A stretch of DNA of 64,000 bases from a virus. The stretch covers positions 62,001 to 126,000 of the IMG/VR virus record IMGVR_UViG_3300049460_000121. One strand, given 5' to 3'. The position numbers were made by a program, and so were the translations under genes. Below are positions 18,017 through 26,822 of this stretch, one piece after another; positions within the stretch are counted from its first letter, which is position 1, and the number at the start of each line of letters is the position of its first letter. The notes below the pieces were generated by a model. It was not told where the DNA came from, did not search any database, and saw only the letters and a program-made list of their open reading frames with translations.

Positions 18017-18040
18017 TGTCTGCAATTTAAAGGAGTATTC

Positions 18041-18376
18041 ATGGCCAGTACGTTAGATAACGCAATGATCACAGTCCCGTCGGAATATACCCTGTCGGAC
18101 GAGTACAAGGCGTTCGTGGAATCCATCATCCCCACACTGAGGAATGAGCCGTCCACAAACCTCTTGACGGTGCCAGTGGAAACGGGCTACTTGTTCCGTT
18201 ACGACCTGACATCCTTCTTACTCGATCAAAAAGTAGCCATTGAAGACCATCTGGTGATCATCCGGCTGAATGACCTTAACGGCCCTCAAGACTTCGACGA
18301 ACACACCACCAAACTATTGATCCCGGATCAGCAGTTTCTTGGTCAGCTCAAACAAGTCTATCGCACCCGTATTTAG
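18041..18376 (+). CDS. Unknown protein, 111 aa, lone plus-strand gene
   Basis: The reading frame extends upstream to 17957, but AAAGGAG just before the ATG at 18041 fixes the start. The protein is soluble, alpha/beta and acidic, without a recognised family. It is the only plus-strand gene inside the 22-kb minus block and is inserted between the beta C-terminal gene and the 427-residue protein. It has its own upstream motif and downstream terminator. This is the footprint of a later-acquired accessory gene (moron), but composition does not differ obviously from its neighbours. Confidence 0.7.
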   Translation: MASTLDNAMITVPSEYTLSDEYKAFVESIIPTLRNEPSTNLLTVPVETGYLFRYDLTSFLLDQKVAIEDHLVIIRLNDLNGPQDFDEHTTKLLIPDQQFLGQLKQVYRTRI

Positions 18377-18377
18377 A

Positions 18378-18418
18378 CAAAAGAAAAGTGGATAGAGGAG
18401 GGTTTGACCCCTCCTCTA
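18378..18418. terminator. Bidirectional terminator
   Basis: An A-rich tract (ACAAAAGAAAAG) is followed by an 11-bp stem ATAGAGGAGGG with its complement at 18408-18418 and TTTATG after it. It separates the convergent genes ending at 18376 and 18436. Confidence 0.8.
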
Positions 18419-18435
18419 TTTATGCCGCTACCTGA

Positions 18436-19719
18436 TTACCAGGAACGGCCAGTTCCACGACGGCTGGTGTAACGGCTATTACGGCCGGTATCCCGCCCAC
18501 CACGGCGACCTTCGTCACGACGGCCACGGCCGCTGTCACGATCATCGTCACGGTCCCGGCCAGAACGGCCCAGGATTTCTGCCAGAGAACGACCGCCGCT
18601 GTCATCACGCTCTTCGTCACGGCTGCCACGATCACGCTCACGATCGCGGTCACGCTCTTCCGGTTCTTCACGACGGCTATCACGCCAGTTACGCTCGCGA
18701 GTACCTTCGTCACGACGGTTGCGTTCACGATCACGCTCGTCGCTGTTGCGGCGAGGACGATCTTCTTCCACCAGGCCCAGGTCATCACCACCCAGTTCCA
18801 GCGCTTCCTTCTTCACCGCTTCATCACGCTCTTTGCCACGGTTACCCGGAAGAACCGGGATAGCACGGCCATGGGTCGCTGCGAAGTTGGTGAAGTCCAC
18901 CAGTTGCTCAGTCCATGCCAGTTCAAACCGCAGACCGGACAGGCTGGAGACAGCTGGGGAGTGACGGTCAATCAACTTGTTCAGGTGAGTGGCCATTGCG
19001 TGGAACGACAGCAGCAACGAATGGAAGTATGGCGCCTCGCCGTCACTGGACGACTTGGTGAATGCCTTACGCTCTTCTTCGTTACCCAGGACGTATTCCA
19101 GCAGGTTGACGATCAGGTGCTTGTCCTTGGTCTTGCGAGCCATCTTCACGCCGAAGAACGTCGTGGTGTCTTCAGCACCAGCATCGTCCATGATCGGGAA
19201 GCTAACCACGCAGCTGCGCAGAGCACCGCCTTCGCCACCGTTCTTGAGGAACAGCGAAACCAGACGTTTCTCAGGAGCAGTACCCAGGGCATTGATTACC
19301 CGGACCAGAGTGTCCAGCGTCTTTTGGTCAGCTTCGACCAGCAGTTGCAGGAACTTCGCCGCATCAGCCTTCAGGCCTTTGTGACGTTTCTGGTCAATGG
19401 CCAATTCCATCAGACCGATGATGACTGCCTTGAAGGTTTCTTTCAGACGCAGCTGAACGTATTCCTTGTAGGCATTCAGGACAGGGCTTGGACCCTGGCT
19501 GATCTGCTCGGCCAACGGAGCGAACGCAATACGCCGTTCCCACTGACCGTCTTCCAGAATGGCAGCGGTTGGCAGGCAGAGACGTTTTGGGCCGATCGTT
19601 ACGGGTTTGGCGATGTCATCTGCCAGATACGACAGGAAACCTTCACCACTGGCGTCGAATACACCAACGTCTTTCAAGACATTGGCTTCGAACTCCAATA
19701 CAACTTCTTTCTTTGACAT
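18436..19719 (-). CDS. Unknown protein with long Arg/Asp/Glu-rich tail, 427 aa
   Basis: A folded-looking domain covers residues 1-315. It is followed by about 110 residues made almost only of Arg, Asp, Glu, Gly and Ser (RD and RE dipeptides), broken only by a short helix SLAEILGR. AGGAG precedes the ATG. By gene order (68-69-70-beta C) it would occupy the place of phiKZ gp70. The tail is a mixed-charge disordered region of the kind that binds RNA or drives condensation in other systems. Related tails occur on 19736-21289, 30164-32149 and 45023-45712. The function is unknown; a nucleus- or polymerase-associated role is inference. Confidence 0.7.
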   Translation of the reverse strand: MSKKEVVLEFEANVLKDVGVFDASGEGFLSYLADDIAKPVTIGPKRLCLPTAAILEDGQWERRIAFAPLAEQISQGPSPVLNAYKEYVQLRLKETFKAVIIGLMELAIDQKRHKGLKADAAKFLQLLVEADQKTLDTLVRVINALGTAPEKRLVSLFLKNGGEGGALRSCVVSFPIMDDAGAEDTTTFFGVKMARKTKDKHLIVNLLEYVLGNEEERKAFTKSSSDGEAPYFHSLLLSFHAMATHLNKLIDRHSPAVSSLSGLRFELAWTEQLVDFTNFAATHGRAIPVLPGNRGKERDEAVKKEALELGGDDLGLVEEDRPRRNSDERDRERNRRDEGTRERNWRDSRREEPEERDRDRERDRGSRDEERDDSGGRSLAEILGRSGRDRDDDRDSGRGRRDEGRRGGRDTGRNSRYTSRRGTGRSW

Positions 19720-19735
19720 GGGGTATAGCTCCTAA

Positions 19736-21289
19736 TTACCAGACTGGCCGGCCGTCACGACGTCCGCGCGAATCGCGGCTGTCACGGGCGTCCGACACAT
19801 CTGTGCTGAGACTGATGCCGCGGTTGATGTCGACATGGGACGGGGTGGAATCATCACGGGCGTGACGAACACCTTCGGCCAACTTGACGATCTCATCGGA
19901 CAACAGGTCGACGGTTTGGATAGTGTTGCTGAGGGTTGGGGCTACCAACGAGTCAGCGGCGCTGAAGAATGGGAAGTAATGCTCCTCACCCCCGTCAAGA
20001 CTGATCCAGATTTCGATATCCTGGTCAATGTTGGCGTTGATGGTGCAGTCAATATCCATCATGCCACCGTGGCTGATAGCTTGCAGGATGACCGACTCAA
20101 CCGTGGATTCGAAATACTCCAAGGTAGAGGTGGCTTCCAGTCCCTGTACAAACGGCGTGCAGCGCCCAGCCAGTACCCGAGGCTCGCCCATGCGGGCACG
20201 AGTGTTCAGGATGAGGTTGTCAACCTTCGAGTACATGGCGTTGATCATCACCACCGGAAGGCTCTGGGCAATGATGGTAGCTGCCAGGCATTCAGGGGAG
20301 TCCGAGTTCCAGCTACGCGCTTCGGACAGGTTGATGGAGGACTTCCGCATTTCGTACGGCGTGAACGGCATCTGTTCATCTTCATTGAACTCAGGATTCA
20401 TGTCCATGAGCTCGCCAAAGGTGATGTAGCCAGAGTCCATGATGCCGCTGACGCGACGCAACTCTTCCAGGTACGGATCCACGTCCAGGCAGTTCTCAGG
20501 TGCCAGGTCGGAGGCCGAGGCCATGATCAGATCGTCATCTTCACGATCAAGATCGCTACTGCCACGGGCCGAGGTTGCACGGGAGTGTGCGGTCAGGGCA
20601 CGAGACAGGAAGCGGGATGGGTCATTGTTCTCACGGGTCGATGCCCGCAGCTGAGAGCTAAAGGAACCAGTGGTGTTCGTACCGATAGAACCGGACGACC
20701 GCAGATGGCTACCGAATGCAGACTCGGAACCTTTGCGGTTGAACAGATCCATTGGACGCAGGGTCACTGGGGTCAGGTCAGTGCGACGACGCTCGCCATT
20801 AATAGCCGAACGGTTGAGGATCTGGTCATGCGCCTTGATAGACGGCTGCCAGATCTGACTGCCGCCACGGTAAGTGGCTGCTGACATGTGGACGCGAGTG
20901 ATCGAGTTGAAATACATCTTCATCTCAGGATCGAACTTCGCCCGGCCGGACAACTGGCTGTAGCCGGAGTGGTCGGTGTAGCCAACGATGTATTCGTAAT
21001 GGCTGGAGGTACGGCTGGTTTGAATCTCAACCACCATCGCAAACATCAGACGGCGCTCGCCCCAACCACCATCGATCTTTGAATCCATCTTGAAATCGAT
21101 GGACGGAACGATCATGCCTTCGCTTGCAGAGATTGCACTGGCCAGACGCTCGGCGGTAACACTACGACCATCATCGGTCAGGTTAACCACGCGGTCGATG
21201 TCTGACTGGGTGAAGTCGGTGTCGAAGGGACGAATCACGCCCTGCGCGGCACCATTGGTCTCCACCACACTCAATTTCAACAGTTTCAT
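19736..21289 (-). CDS. Candidate nuclear protein importer (PicA/Imp1, phiKZ gp69 position), 517 aa
   Basis: A GTG at 21298 is in frame, but the ATG at 21289 has AAGGAG at eight bases. A beta-rich N-terminal domain (about 1-150) is followed by a Ser/Arg/Thr-rich linker (about 165-245), a second folded domain (about 255-480) and a tail ending in RDSRDSRGRRDGRPVW. No enzyme motif is seen. It lies between a gp68-like candidate and two genes upstream of the beta C-terminal subunit, the position of phiKZ gp69. From memory, gp69 was identified as the factor that licenses protein import into the phage nucleus. The assignment rests on gene order and size only, since I cannot align the proteins here. 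Confidence 0.45.
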   Translation of the reverse strand: MKLLKLSVVETNGAAQGVIRPFDTDFTQSDIDRVVNLTDDGRSVTAERLASAISASEGMIVPSIDFKMDSKIDGGWGERRLMFAMVVEIQTSRTSSHYEYIVGYTDHSGYSQLSGRAKFDPEMKMYFNSITRVHMSAATYRGGSQIWQPSIKAHDQILNRSAINGERRRTDLTPVTLRPMDLFNRKGSESAFGSHLRSSGSIGTNTTGSFSSQLRASTRENNDPSRFLSRALTAHSRATSARGSSDLDREDDDLIMASASDLAPENCLDVDPYLEELRRVSGIMDSGYITFGELMDMNPEFNEDEQMPFTPYEMRKSSINLSEARSWNSDSPECLAATIIAQSLPVVMINAMYSKVDNLILNTRARMGEPRVLAGRCTPFVQGLEATSTLEYFESTVESVILQAISHGGMMDIDCTINANIDQDIEIWISLDGGEEHYFPFFSAADSLVAPTLSNTIQTVDLLSDEIVKLAEGVRHARDDSTPSHVDINRGISLSTDVSDARDSRDSRGRRDGRPVW

Positions 21290-21309
21290 GTTTCCCACTC
21301 CTTACTTAA

Positions 21310-22884
21310 TTAACGGACGTGATCATTCAGCTTGATCAGGATTTCAGCCAAGCGATTGCGGACGCTAGGCGAGATATCCAGGTACTCTGAAAGATCAGCG
21401 CGGTTGTATTCTACAGCGAGCTGTTTAGGGCAGTCGATGAACCAATCGGACCGCATGAACTCTTTGATGATCTCTTCGATGCCCCGCACTGCCGAGTTGG
21501 CAATGAACAGTTGATCGTCACGCTTAGGATCAGGCATCAGGTACGGGTTGATAACATCCAACACGTCCCGGTGCGTTTGGCTAACTTTCGCCTTGCTGAG
21601 TTCAGTGGTGATTGCTGATACGTCCTTTCGGGCAGTCAGCATGATGGCCAAGTCCAGGAATCCCCATTCCCAGAGAATCGTCTGCGCTACAGCCATGTTG
21701 TTCTTCAATGTTTCCATGTCGAACATGTCAATCACCACACCGGCGATAACAGTGGACATGATCCAAGCGGCCAGGCCTTTCTGGGCCCGTGTCGGGTTGA
21801 AGTCTTCAATGGTTGCGATGTGAGCGATAGCCGCTTGCAAACGCTCCGGTTGGTAGTTCGGATCGATTGCGGCAGCGCAAGTGTGGTACTCGTTCACGTA
21901 CAGCTGGATGAGAGTCAACTCACCGGCGGTAATCGCTTCCTTCATCTTGTACATCGACCAGACGGAGGAGTTATCCTCAACTGGCCCAGCTCCGCTCTTC
22001 TTCTCGGCGACTTGCTGTTTGAACTCGGTAGCCATGCGGTCAAACCGGCCATCGATATAGTTGTACAAGATCTTCATCAGGTGATCACGCTCACGCTCAA
22101 TAGAGAGTGGGGCAATCGAGAGCTTACGGATAACGGCCAGAGCCAACAGGTACGTCGGGATTTCTTCCGACGACATGAAGTTCAGTGCCGCGGTGATGTC
22201 GTACGTGGTTTCTTTGAGATTAGCCCGAACGTACACGTCCAAGCGAGTAAACGCTGGGATCTTGTAGAACTTGCTGTTCATGATCAACTGGTAGGAGGTG
22301 AACTCCTTCATGTTGATGTTTGACTCTTTGCCTGCGATCGGCAGATAGAAACCCCAGATTGGGATCATCAGACGCAAGCCCAATGCCACAGCCACCAGAT
22401 CGATGTATTCCTGGAGGCGGTAGGTCAGGGACTTGTAGGTTGGGGTGATCTTGTCTTCAGTCACGTAATCGTCCGACAGTTCCTGCGGTAGCCGGATCTT
22501 CGGATTGGTGACGATGAATTCGCGCAACTGGTCGAACTTGACGATATTGTAGATACCGTTGACTTCACGCATGATGGCACGCGTCAGGTCGTCGATGTTG
22601 CAGTCTTTCGGGTTGGACTGAGTAAAGATACCTTCCAGCTTTTCGTAATGCAGGAACAGCTGGTCCTTCTGATCTTCGGACAAGTACTTCTGGAGAAACT
22701 GGTTGATCTCCGCGAACATGTCAAGATGGCTCCCAATCTCATCGTCCTCACGAACGGAAGCATTGGGACGGGCGGTCGAGTAGCCTCCTGTTGGGAAGAA
22801 CAACTCACCTTCCGTACCGGGTTCCCGCGTTAGCGACACCGCGGAGAAACTTCGTTCGGTGTAGGTAGAGATTTTAAATTCCAT
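21310..22884 (-). CDS. Candidate fifth subunit of the non-virion RNA polymerase (phiKZ gp68 position), 524 aa
   Basis: GTG at 22887 directly precedes the preferred ATG at 22884, with AGGAG upstream. The protein is helical, acidic and without known motifs. Size and location (upstream of the gp69-like and gp70-like genes and of the beta C-terminal subunit, same strand) match phiKZ gp68. I recall gp68 as a roughly 520-residue subunit without homology to bacterial proteins, needed for the activity of the five-subunit polymerase. The assignment is inferred from synteny. The gene is followed by the gp69-like gene after 20 bases. Confidence 0.5.
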   Translation of the reverse strand: MEFKISTYTERSFSAVSLTREPGTEGELFFPTGGYSTARPNASVREDDEIGSHLDMFAEINQFLQKYLSEDQKDQLFLHYEKLEGIFTQSNPKDCNIDDLTRAIMREVNGIYNIVKFDQLREFIVTNPKIRLPQELSDDYVTEDKITPTYKSLTYRLQEYIDLVAVALGLRLMIPIWGFYLPIAGKESNINMKEFTSYQLIMNSKFYKIPAFTRLDVYVRANLKETTYDITAALNFMSSEEIPTYLLALAVIRKLSIAPLSIERERDHLMKILYNYIDGRFDRMATEFKQQVAEKKSGAGPVEDNSSVWSMYKMKEAITAGELTLIQLYVNEYHTCAAAIDPNYQPERLQAAIAHIATIEDFNPTRAQKGLAAWIMSTVIAGVVIDMFDMETLKNNMAVAQTILWEWGFLDLAIMLTARKDVSAITTELSKAKVSQTHRDVLDVINPYLMPDPKRDDQLFIANSAVRGIEEIIKEFMRSDWFIDCPKQLAVEYNRADLSEYLDISPSVRNRLAEILIKLNDHVR

Positions 22885-22912
22885 CACGGACTCCTAGGTG
22901 AGTGGTCACTAG

Positions 22913-22984
22913 TATAATGTAGCATTGTAAAGTTTTATCATGAACGGGCATAATTTCCTCGATACAGGCCCCAAAGGGACCTGT
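22913..22984. promoter_or_regulatory. Intergenic region with TATAATGTA, AT-rich box and hairpin
   Basis: The 138-base gap between 22884 and 23023 holds TATAATGTA (22913-22921), GTAAAGTTTTA (22927-22937) and a small hairpin ACAGG-CCCCAAAGGG-A-CCTGT (22964-22984). The hairpin could end the SSB-like transcript, and the AT-rich boxes could start the gp68-like operon. GTAAAGTTTTA also occurs at 62885. Confidence 0.4.
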
Positions 22985-23022
22985 ACCTTAGATCGAGATA
23001 CCGTGGTTTACTTGGTTAGACC

Positions 23023-23820
23023 CTAGAAAGGGATATCGTCGTCGAAGCTATCGGACGCTGGGGCCGGTGCTTGTTGTGGACGAGGAGCTTGTTGCTGATT
23101 GCCGCCGTTGTAGTTGTTACCGCCACCACCGCCGTTGTTTGGACGATTGTAGTTGTTACCACCACCGCCACCTGGACGTTGGCCACCGTTGGCCTGAGCA
23201 TTCTGCATGCGCTCAAGACGTTTCTTCTTCTGGAACTCTGGTTCTTTCCAGTTCACCGCGAAGTTGGTGTTGTAGATGTCGCCCAACGCTTTGGCCCAAC
23301 CGGCCGCTGCAACTGGGGAGGTGATCTTCAGAGGAGCCGGCTGGCCGTTCTGAGTGATCGGGTGGAAATCACCTGGCTCGAATACGAACTCGACCAGTTG
23401 CATCTTCTTGGCAGCCAATGCGATGGTAACAACGCCATCGGCGCGCTTCTGAACCTGGGTCTTCGAAATGATGACTCGGTCTTTGGAGCGAATGGACTTG
23501 CCCTGATCGCGGTCCCAGATGAACGGGTGACCCCAGTTCTCGACTTCGAACGAAATCTCGTTAGGGTAGGCCGCTACCTTTTCCAGAAGGATCAGCAGAG
23601 TGTTGAACTCTTTTGGATCCATCGGGCCCTCGATTTTCATCGGGTAGCCTTTCTCGGTTTTCATGCCGAGGTCGACTTCGATGCAAGGGTTGTTTTCGAT
23701 CAACTTGATGCGCAGGCTTGGTGGGTATGCGCCTTCCTGGATTGGTTTGCCATACAGACGCAGCTTACTGTCATCCATGCAGCCTGGGTCACGACGAGCT
23801 TTCTCTGGTGCGTTCGACAT
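23023..23820 (-). CDS. Single-stranded DNA-binding protein candidate with host-SSB-like acidic tip, 265 aa
   Basis: The upstream ATG at 23859 lacks a ribosome site; the ATG at 23820 has AGAGAAG. Residues 1-195 are a beta-rich domain without a pattern I can assign with certainty. Residues about 200-250 form a Gly/Asn/Gln/Pro-rich linker with two GGGGGNNYN units. The protein ends in DSFDDDIPF, nearly identical to the end of E. coli SSB (DFDDDIPF), which recruits host repair and replication proteins. Folded domain, flexible linker and acidic tip is the standard SSB layout. It is located among replication and recombination genes. The OB fold itself is not demonstrated by eye. Confidence 0.65.
   Translation of the reverse strand: MSNAPEKARRDPGCMDDSKLRLYGKPIQEGAYPPSLRIKLIENNPCIEVDLGMKTEKGYPMKIEGPMDPKEFNTLLILLEKVAAYPNEISFEVENWGHPFIWDRDQGKSIRSKDRVIISKTQVQKRADGVVTIALAAKKMQLVEFVFEPGDFHPITQNGQPAPLKITSPVAAAGWAKALGDIYNTNFAVNWKEPEFQKKKRLERMQNAQANGGQRPGGGGGNNYNRPNNGGGGGNNYNGGNQQQAPRPQQAPAPASDSFDDDIPF
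23108..23172. repeat. Two in-frame direct repeats in the SSB-like linker
   Basis: A 26-base unit beginning TTGTAGTTGTTACC is found at 23108-23133 and 23147-23172 with three mismatches or fewer, a period of 39 bases (13 codons). It encodes the GGGGGNNYN units and probably arose by slippage. Confidence 0.7.
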
Positions 23821-23874
23821 TAATACTTCTCTTGACGAGTGGGGAATAGTGCAGTGCAACTAATGCGCACGACA

Positions 23875-23888
23875 TGTAAAATTTAAAA
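23875..23888 (-). promoter_or_regulatory. AT-rich promoter candidate for the SSB-like gene
   Basis: On the minus strand TTTTAAATTTTACA lies about 55 bases upstream of the ATG at 23820 and overlaps the end of the previous gene. It belongs to the TTTTACA group seen ahead of several operons. Confidence 0.3.
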
Positions 23889-24740
23889 GCGGTAGAGGTC
23901 TTTCACCAGCGCTTCGAGTGCCGGATCACGATTCTGCTCCACACAATAGATGACGAAGTCTTTCGTCGTCATTGGTGTCCATTTGTTCTTCTCAGACAGC
24001 TCGATCAACTTCTGACGAACCTTGAGATTCATAGGAGTGAACGTGACGTTGTCACCGAACATTTGGACCGTCATCCGGTCAAACGGAATGCGCTCCAGCT
24101 CTTTGCCGTCCTTTAACTTGGTGTTCCACAGGGATGGCGGCTTAACGGCGCCTGTGTGGGATTCCAGCAAAGTCAGGCTGTCAAACTTGTAACGCTCAAG
24201 TAGATCCACAGGATAGTGAGAAATCAACAGCACCTTGCTGTGGACCTCTGGAAACTTCCGGGTCAGGGTCAAATACGGGATATGGCCCTGGTACTCACTA
24301 TCGATCACCTTGAGGACTTGTTCCTCGAAGATGTGTGAAGCTTTCTGCCCTGGTGACGTTGGGACCTTGAGGATCGCCTTGTTGAAGGTGTAGGTCAGGT
24401 CGTTGTAGCTACATTTATAGAAGGCTACATCAAACCGACCATCCCCATGCTCCACGCAGACCGTTTCAATCGCCCGCATCTCATTGACGATGTACTCAGC
24501 CACCGTCTGCTCAGTGAGGTGCTTGCGGTCCTCGGTCTTGATAGAACCCATCAGGTTACGGATCAGTGTCCGCATATTAACCCAGAGGGTGTCGTGGTCC
24601 TGGATAGGCGGGTGAGCGTTGGGGGCGTCTGGGAAGATGCCGATCAACGACTCAATAGCCAGGGACGTGGAGATGGAGATGGGAAACTGACCAACCGCCC
24701 GATTGGTCAAGAGTTCCCGCGAAACTGATTCTAAGGACAT
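23883..24740 (-). CDS. Unknown protein, 285 aa
   Basis: AGGAG precedes the ATG. The product is mixed alpha/beta with no membrane segment and no motif I recognise. It lies between the SbcD-like operon and the SSB-like gene, so a DNA-metabolism role is a reasonable guess from the neighbours only. Confidence 0.7.
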   Translation of the reverse strand: MSLESVSRELLTNRAVGQFPISISTSLAIESLIGIFPDAPNAHPPIQDHDTLWVNMRTLIRNLMGSIKTEDRKHLTEQTVAEYIVNEMRAIETVCVEHGDGRFDVAFYKCSYNDLTYTFNKAILKVPTSPGQKASHIFEEQVLKVIDSEYQGHIPYLTLTRKFPEVHSKVLLISHYPVDLLERYKFDSLTLLESHTGAVKPPSLWNTKLKDGKELERIPFDRMTVQMFGDNVTFTPMNLKVRQKLIELSEKNKWTPMTTKDFVIYCVEQNRDPALEALVKDLYRF

Positions 24741-24761
24741 GGGATCACTCCTAATGAGCGA

Positions 24762-24962
24762 TTATTGGTTACCCGGCCAAGTGACGGCGTCGGCTTTACC
24801 GGTGAAGACCATCCAGGCAAGTTTGATGCGGCGGACAATGCCGCCATAGCCCAGTGGTCGTGCTGGAACCCATTGATTCCCAATGTTGACCGAATTACCT
24901 ACCTCACCGGTAGTGGATTTGATCAGTTGGGTCAGGGTGTACAGGCGTGGGGTGTTCTTCAT
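24762..24962 (-). CDS. Unknown small basic protein, 66 aa
   Basis: The ATG at 24962 overlaps the stop of the SbcD-like gene as ATGA, so it is translationally coupled. An upstream ATG at 25031 lies inside that gene and is rejected. Residues 40-55 (GIVRRIKLAWMVFTGKAD) are amphipathic and hydrophobic enough to touch a membrane or a partner. The function is unknown. Confidence 0.6.
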   Translation of the reverse strand: MKNTPRLYTLTQLIKSTTGEVGNSVNIGNQWVPARPLGYGGIVRRIKLAWMVFTGKADAVTWPGNQ

Positions 24963-26146
24963 GCAGCCTCCGCGAGGATTCGTTTGATACAGTCGAGTAC
25001 GGGTTTCTCTACATCTTTCACACGCGACCACAGGAGGTCGTTGATCGTATCAGGACGGATAGCCACGATGACTGGCCGTTCGATAAGCTCGGTTGTGTCT
25101 GGCGTGTAGGCATCAGCTTCCACCACCTTGGTCGTGATGTTGAACTGAGGGAACCGGGCCTTGATCTCAGCCAGGGCTGCGTACACGGGATCCTCACGAC
25201 TGATCTCCAACCGGATATGGCTACCGGATGGGAGGTTCTCACGACCCTCCAGGAACTTGTACGCAGCTTTGATCTGCACACCCTTGAGGTCGAAGGTCGA
25301 GAAGATAGTAGCGTCGTCATTGACGATGAAGAGTTCGTTAGCCGCTGTCCAATCTTTACAAATCGTGAACTGGAGGTGGCCTTTGTCCTCCTCCTCATTA
25401 TGCCGCAAACGCTCAGGGGAGCCGGGCACAGTGATTCGCCCACAGGTGGTGTGGGTGTGGTGGTGGCCGATGTAGATCCGCTCTGTCACGATCGAGTGGT
25501 AGTTCTCCACATTGTGGCTGACCACGGTGCGGATTGGCTCTTGGTACGTGAACATGCCGTGCATAAACGCATATTGTACCTGAGGGACTCCACGTTGACG
25601 CAGGAGCTCGTTTACCTGCATCCAGGTAACACTGGCGTCGTGGTTTACTTCGTCCGGCACATAAAGCGCCAGAGGCCCTCCAGCGTACAACTCATCAATC
25701 GCCAGCGTGCCGTAGTACTTGATGTCGAGGTTGATGTTCGACACTTCGTTAATCAATGGCAGCCAACGCGACTGTTTGTTGTCGTGGCTAGGGGTACCTT
25801 CCAGAATCCGTACAGCGACGTTGTGTTTGGCGCACTGACGGAGGAAGATCTCGATCCACCTGGTGATCAGCAATGCATCATCGCTGTCGTAGGTCAATCG
25901 TTTGTCGAATAAGTCACCAGTAATCATGATCATGTCAAGAAGCTTTAACCGCTCCTCGGGGAACATGGTCATCAGGGTCTTGATCACTTTGCTGGCGTGG
26001 ACTCGTCCATGTCCCAAATGGACGTCGCTGATCAGCGCCACGGTATAACCAGCCGCTACTTCACGGATGGCAGCAGTTATACCGTTGAGCTTAACGCGGA
26101 GGATGCGAGTCTCAGTAGATGAGGTCATCGTCTGAGGAGTCGTCAT
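24959..26146 (-). CDS. SbcD/Mre11-type nuclease (metallophosphoesterase)
   Basis: The calcineurin-like phosphoesterase motifs are present in order: DVH at 41-43, TGDLFD near 76, SHDN near 124 (in place of GNHD), and IGHHHTH near 222. These coordinate the two metal ions of SbcD/Mre11 nucleases, and T4 gp47 is the phage example. The partner ATPase (SbcC/gp46) is not in the window. It would process DNA ends during recombination-dependent replication. AGAAGAG lies before the ATG, which overlaps the upstream gene's end by 35 bases. The following 66-residue gene is coupled to it. Confidence 0.85.
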   Translation of the reverse strand: MTTPQTMTSSTETRILRVKLNGITAAIREVAAGYTVALISDVHLGHGRVHASKVIKTLMTMFPEERLKLLDMIMITGDLFDKRLTYDSDDALLITRWIEIFLRQCAKHNVAVRILEGTPSHDNKQSRWLPLINEVSNINLDIKYYGTLAIDELYAGGPLALYVPDEVNHDASVTWMQVNELLRQRGVPQVQYAFMHGMFTYQEPIRTVVSHNVENYHSIVTERIYIGHHHTHTTCGRITVPGSPERLRHNEEEDKGHLQFTICKDWTAANELFIVNDDATIFSTFDLKGVQIKAAYKFLEGRENLPSGSHIRLEISREDPVYAALAEIKARFPQFNITTKVVEADAYTPDTTELIERPVIVAIRPDTINDLLWSRVKDVEKPVLDCIKRILAEAA

Positions 26147-26762
26147 GGGTCTCTTCTGGTTGCGGGGCTGGTAGTGCCGCTTGTGTGGTATTGCGTTTCT
26201 TGGCCAGTGCCAGGATCTCGTCAGCTTGAGGTCCGAGCAGTTCTTCCATAGGTATCTGGTAGAACTTGTAAATATCTACCAACAACATAATCGCATCGGC
26301 GCGATGATGCATTTCGGTTTGAGGCTTATGGGCCTCGTAGATACCGTCTTCGATAGCCATCACACCGCGCATGTCGCCGTTGACGATCATATCGGTCTGT
26401 TGCTGTACGATGTGGTGGGTTGTGGTGAAACGACCCTCAGGCGGCGTTGTCTTGAGCTCAATGTCAATGAATGCTGGTGGGCAGACAAACAGCAACTCAC
26501 CGGAATCATTGACGATGTTCATCGGGTTGTTCAGGCCATCAGCCGTGTTCAACCAAACGCCCAGGTCTTCACAGACCTCGTTACGTACACGCTTGCGTAC
26601 GATAGGCAGTATGACCGCCTGGAAGTACTTCTCCCGCACGTTACGGATTCGGGCTGAGCTACCGGCGTTGATCGCGGCAACCGCACTGTCGAAGCCTTCC
26701 AGGCCCCGACGTACGATTTCTTGATAAGTGTGGTCGGCTTGGGCTTGGGTGAATTGGGTCAT
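26112..26762 (-). CDS. Unknown protein with acidic C-terminal tip, 216 aa
   Basis: The ATG at 26762 has AGGA nine bases upstream; the longer frame to 26795 lies within a hairpin and is rejected. The body is helical. The end (PEETHDDSSDDDLIY) is a cluster of acidic residues closed by hydrophobic residues, similar in design to the SSB-like tip of 23023-23820, although not the canonical DIPF. It overlaps the SbcD-like gene, which suggests a partner. Function unknown. Confidence 0.65.
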   Translation of the reverse strand: MTQFTQAQADHTYQEIVRRGLEGFDSAVAAINAGSSARIRNVREKYFQAVILPIVRKRVRNEVCEDLGVWLNTADGLNNPMNIVNDSGELLFVCPPAFIDIELKTTPPEGRFTTTHHIVQQQTDMIVNGDMRGVMAIEDGIYEAHKPQTEMHHRADAIMLLVDIYKFYQIPMEELLGPQADEILALAKKRNTTQAALPAPQPEETHDDSSDDDLIY

Positions 26763-26778
26763 AAATGAATTCCTGTCA

Positions 26779-26804
26779 AGCTGGAGGGTTTTCACCCTCC
26801 AGCT
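26779..26804. terminator. Hairpin between 26762 and 26823
   Basis: AGCTGGAGGGT pairs perfectly with its complement across TTTC. It lies in the gap just downstream (minus strand) of the gene ending at 26823. Confidence 0.65.
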
Positions 26805-26822
26805 GTGATTGTTACGGCCTAA

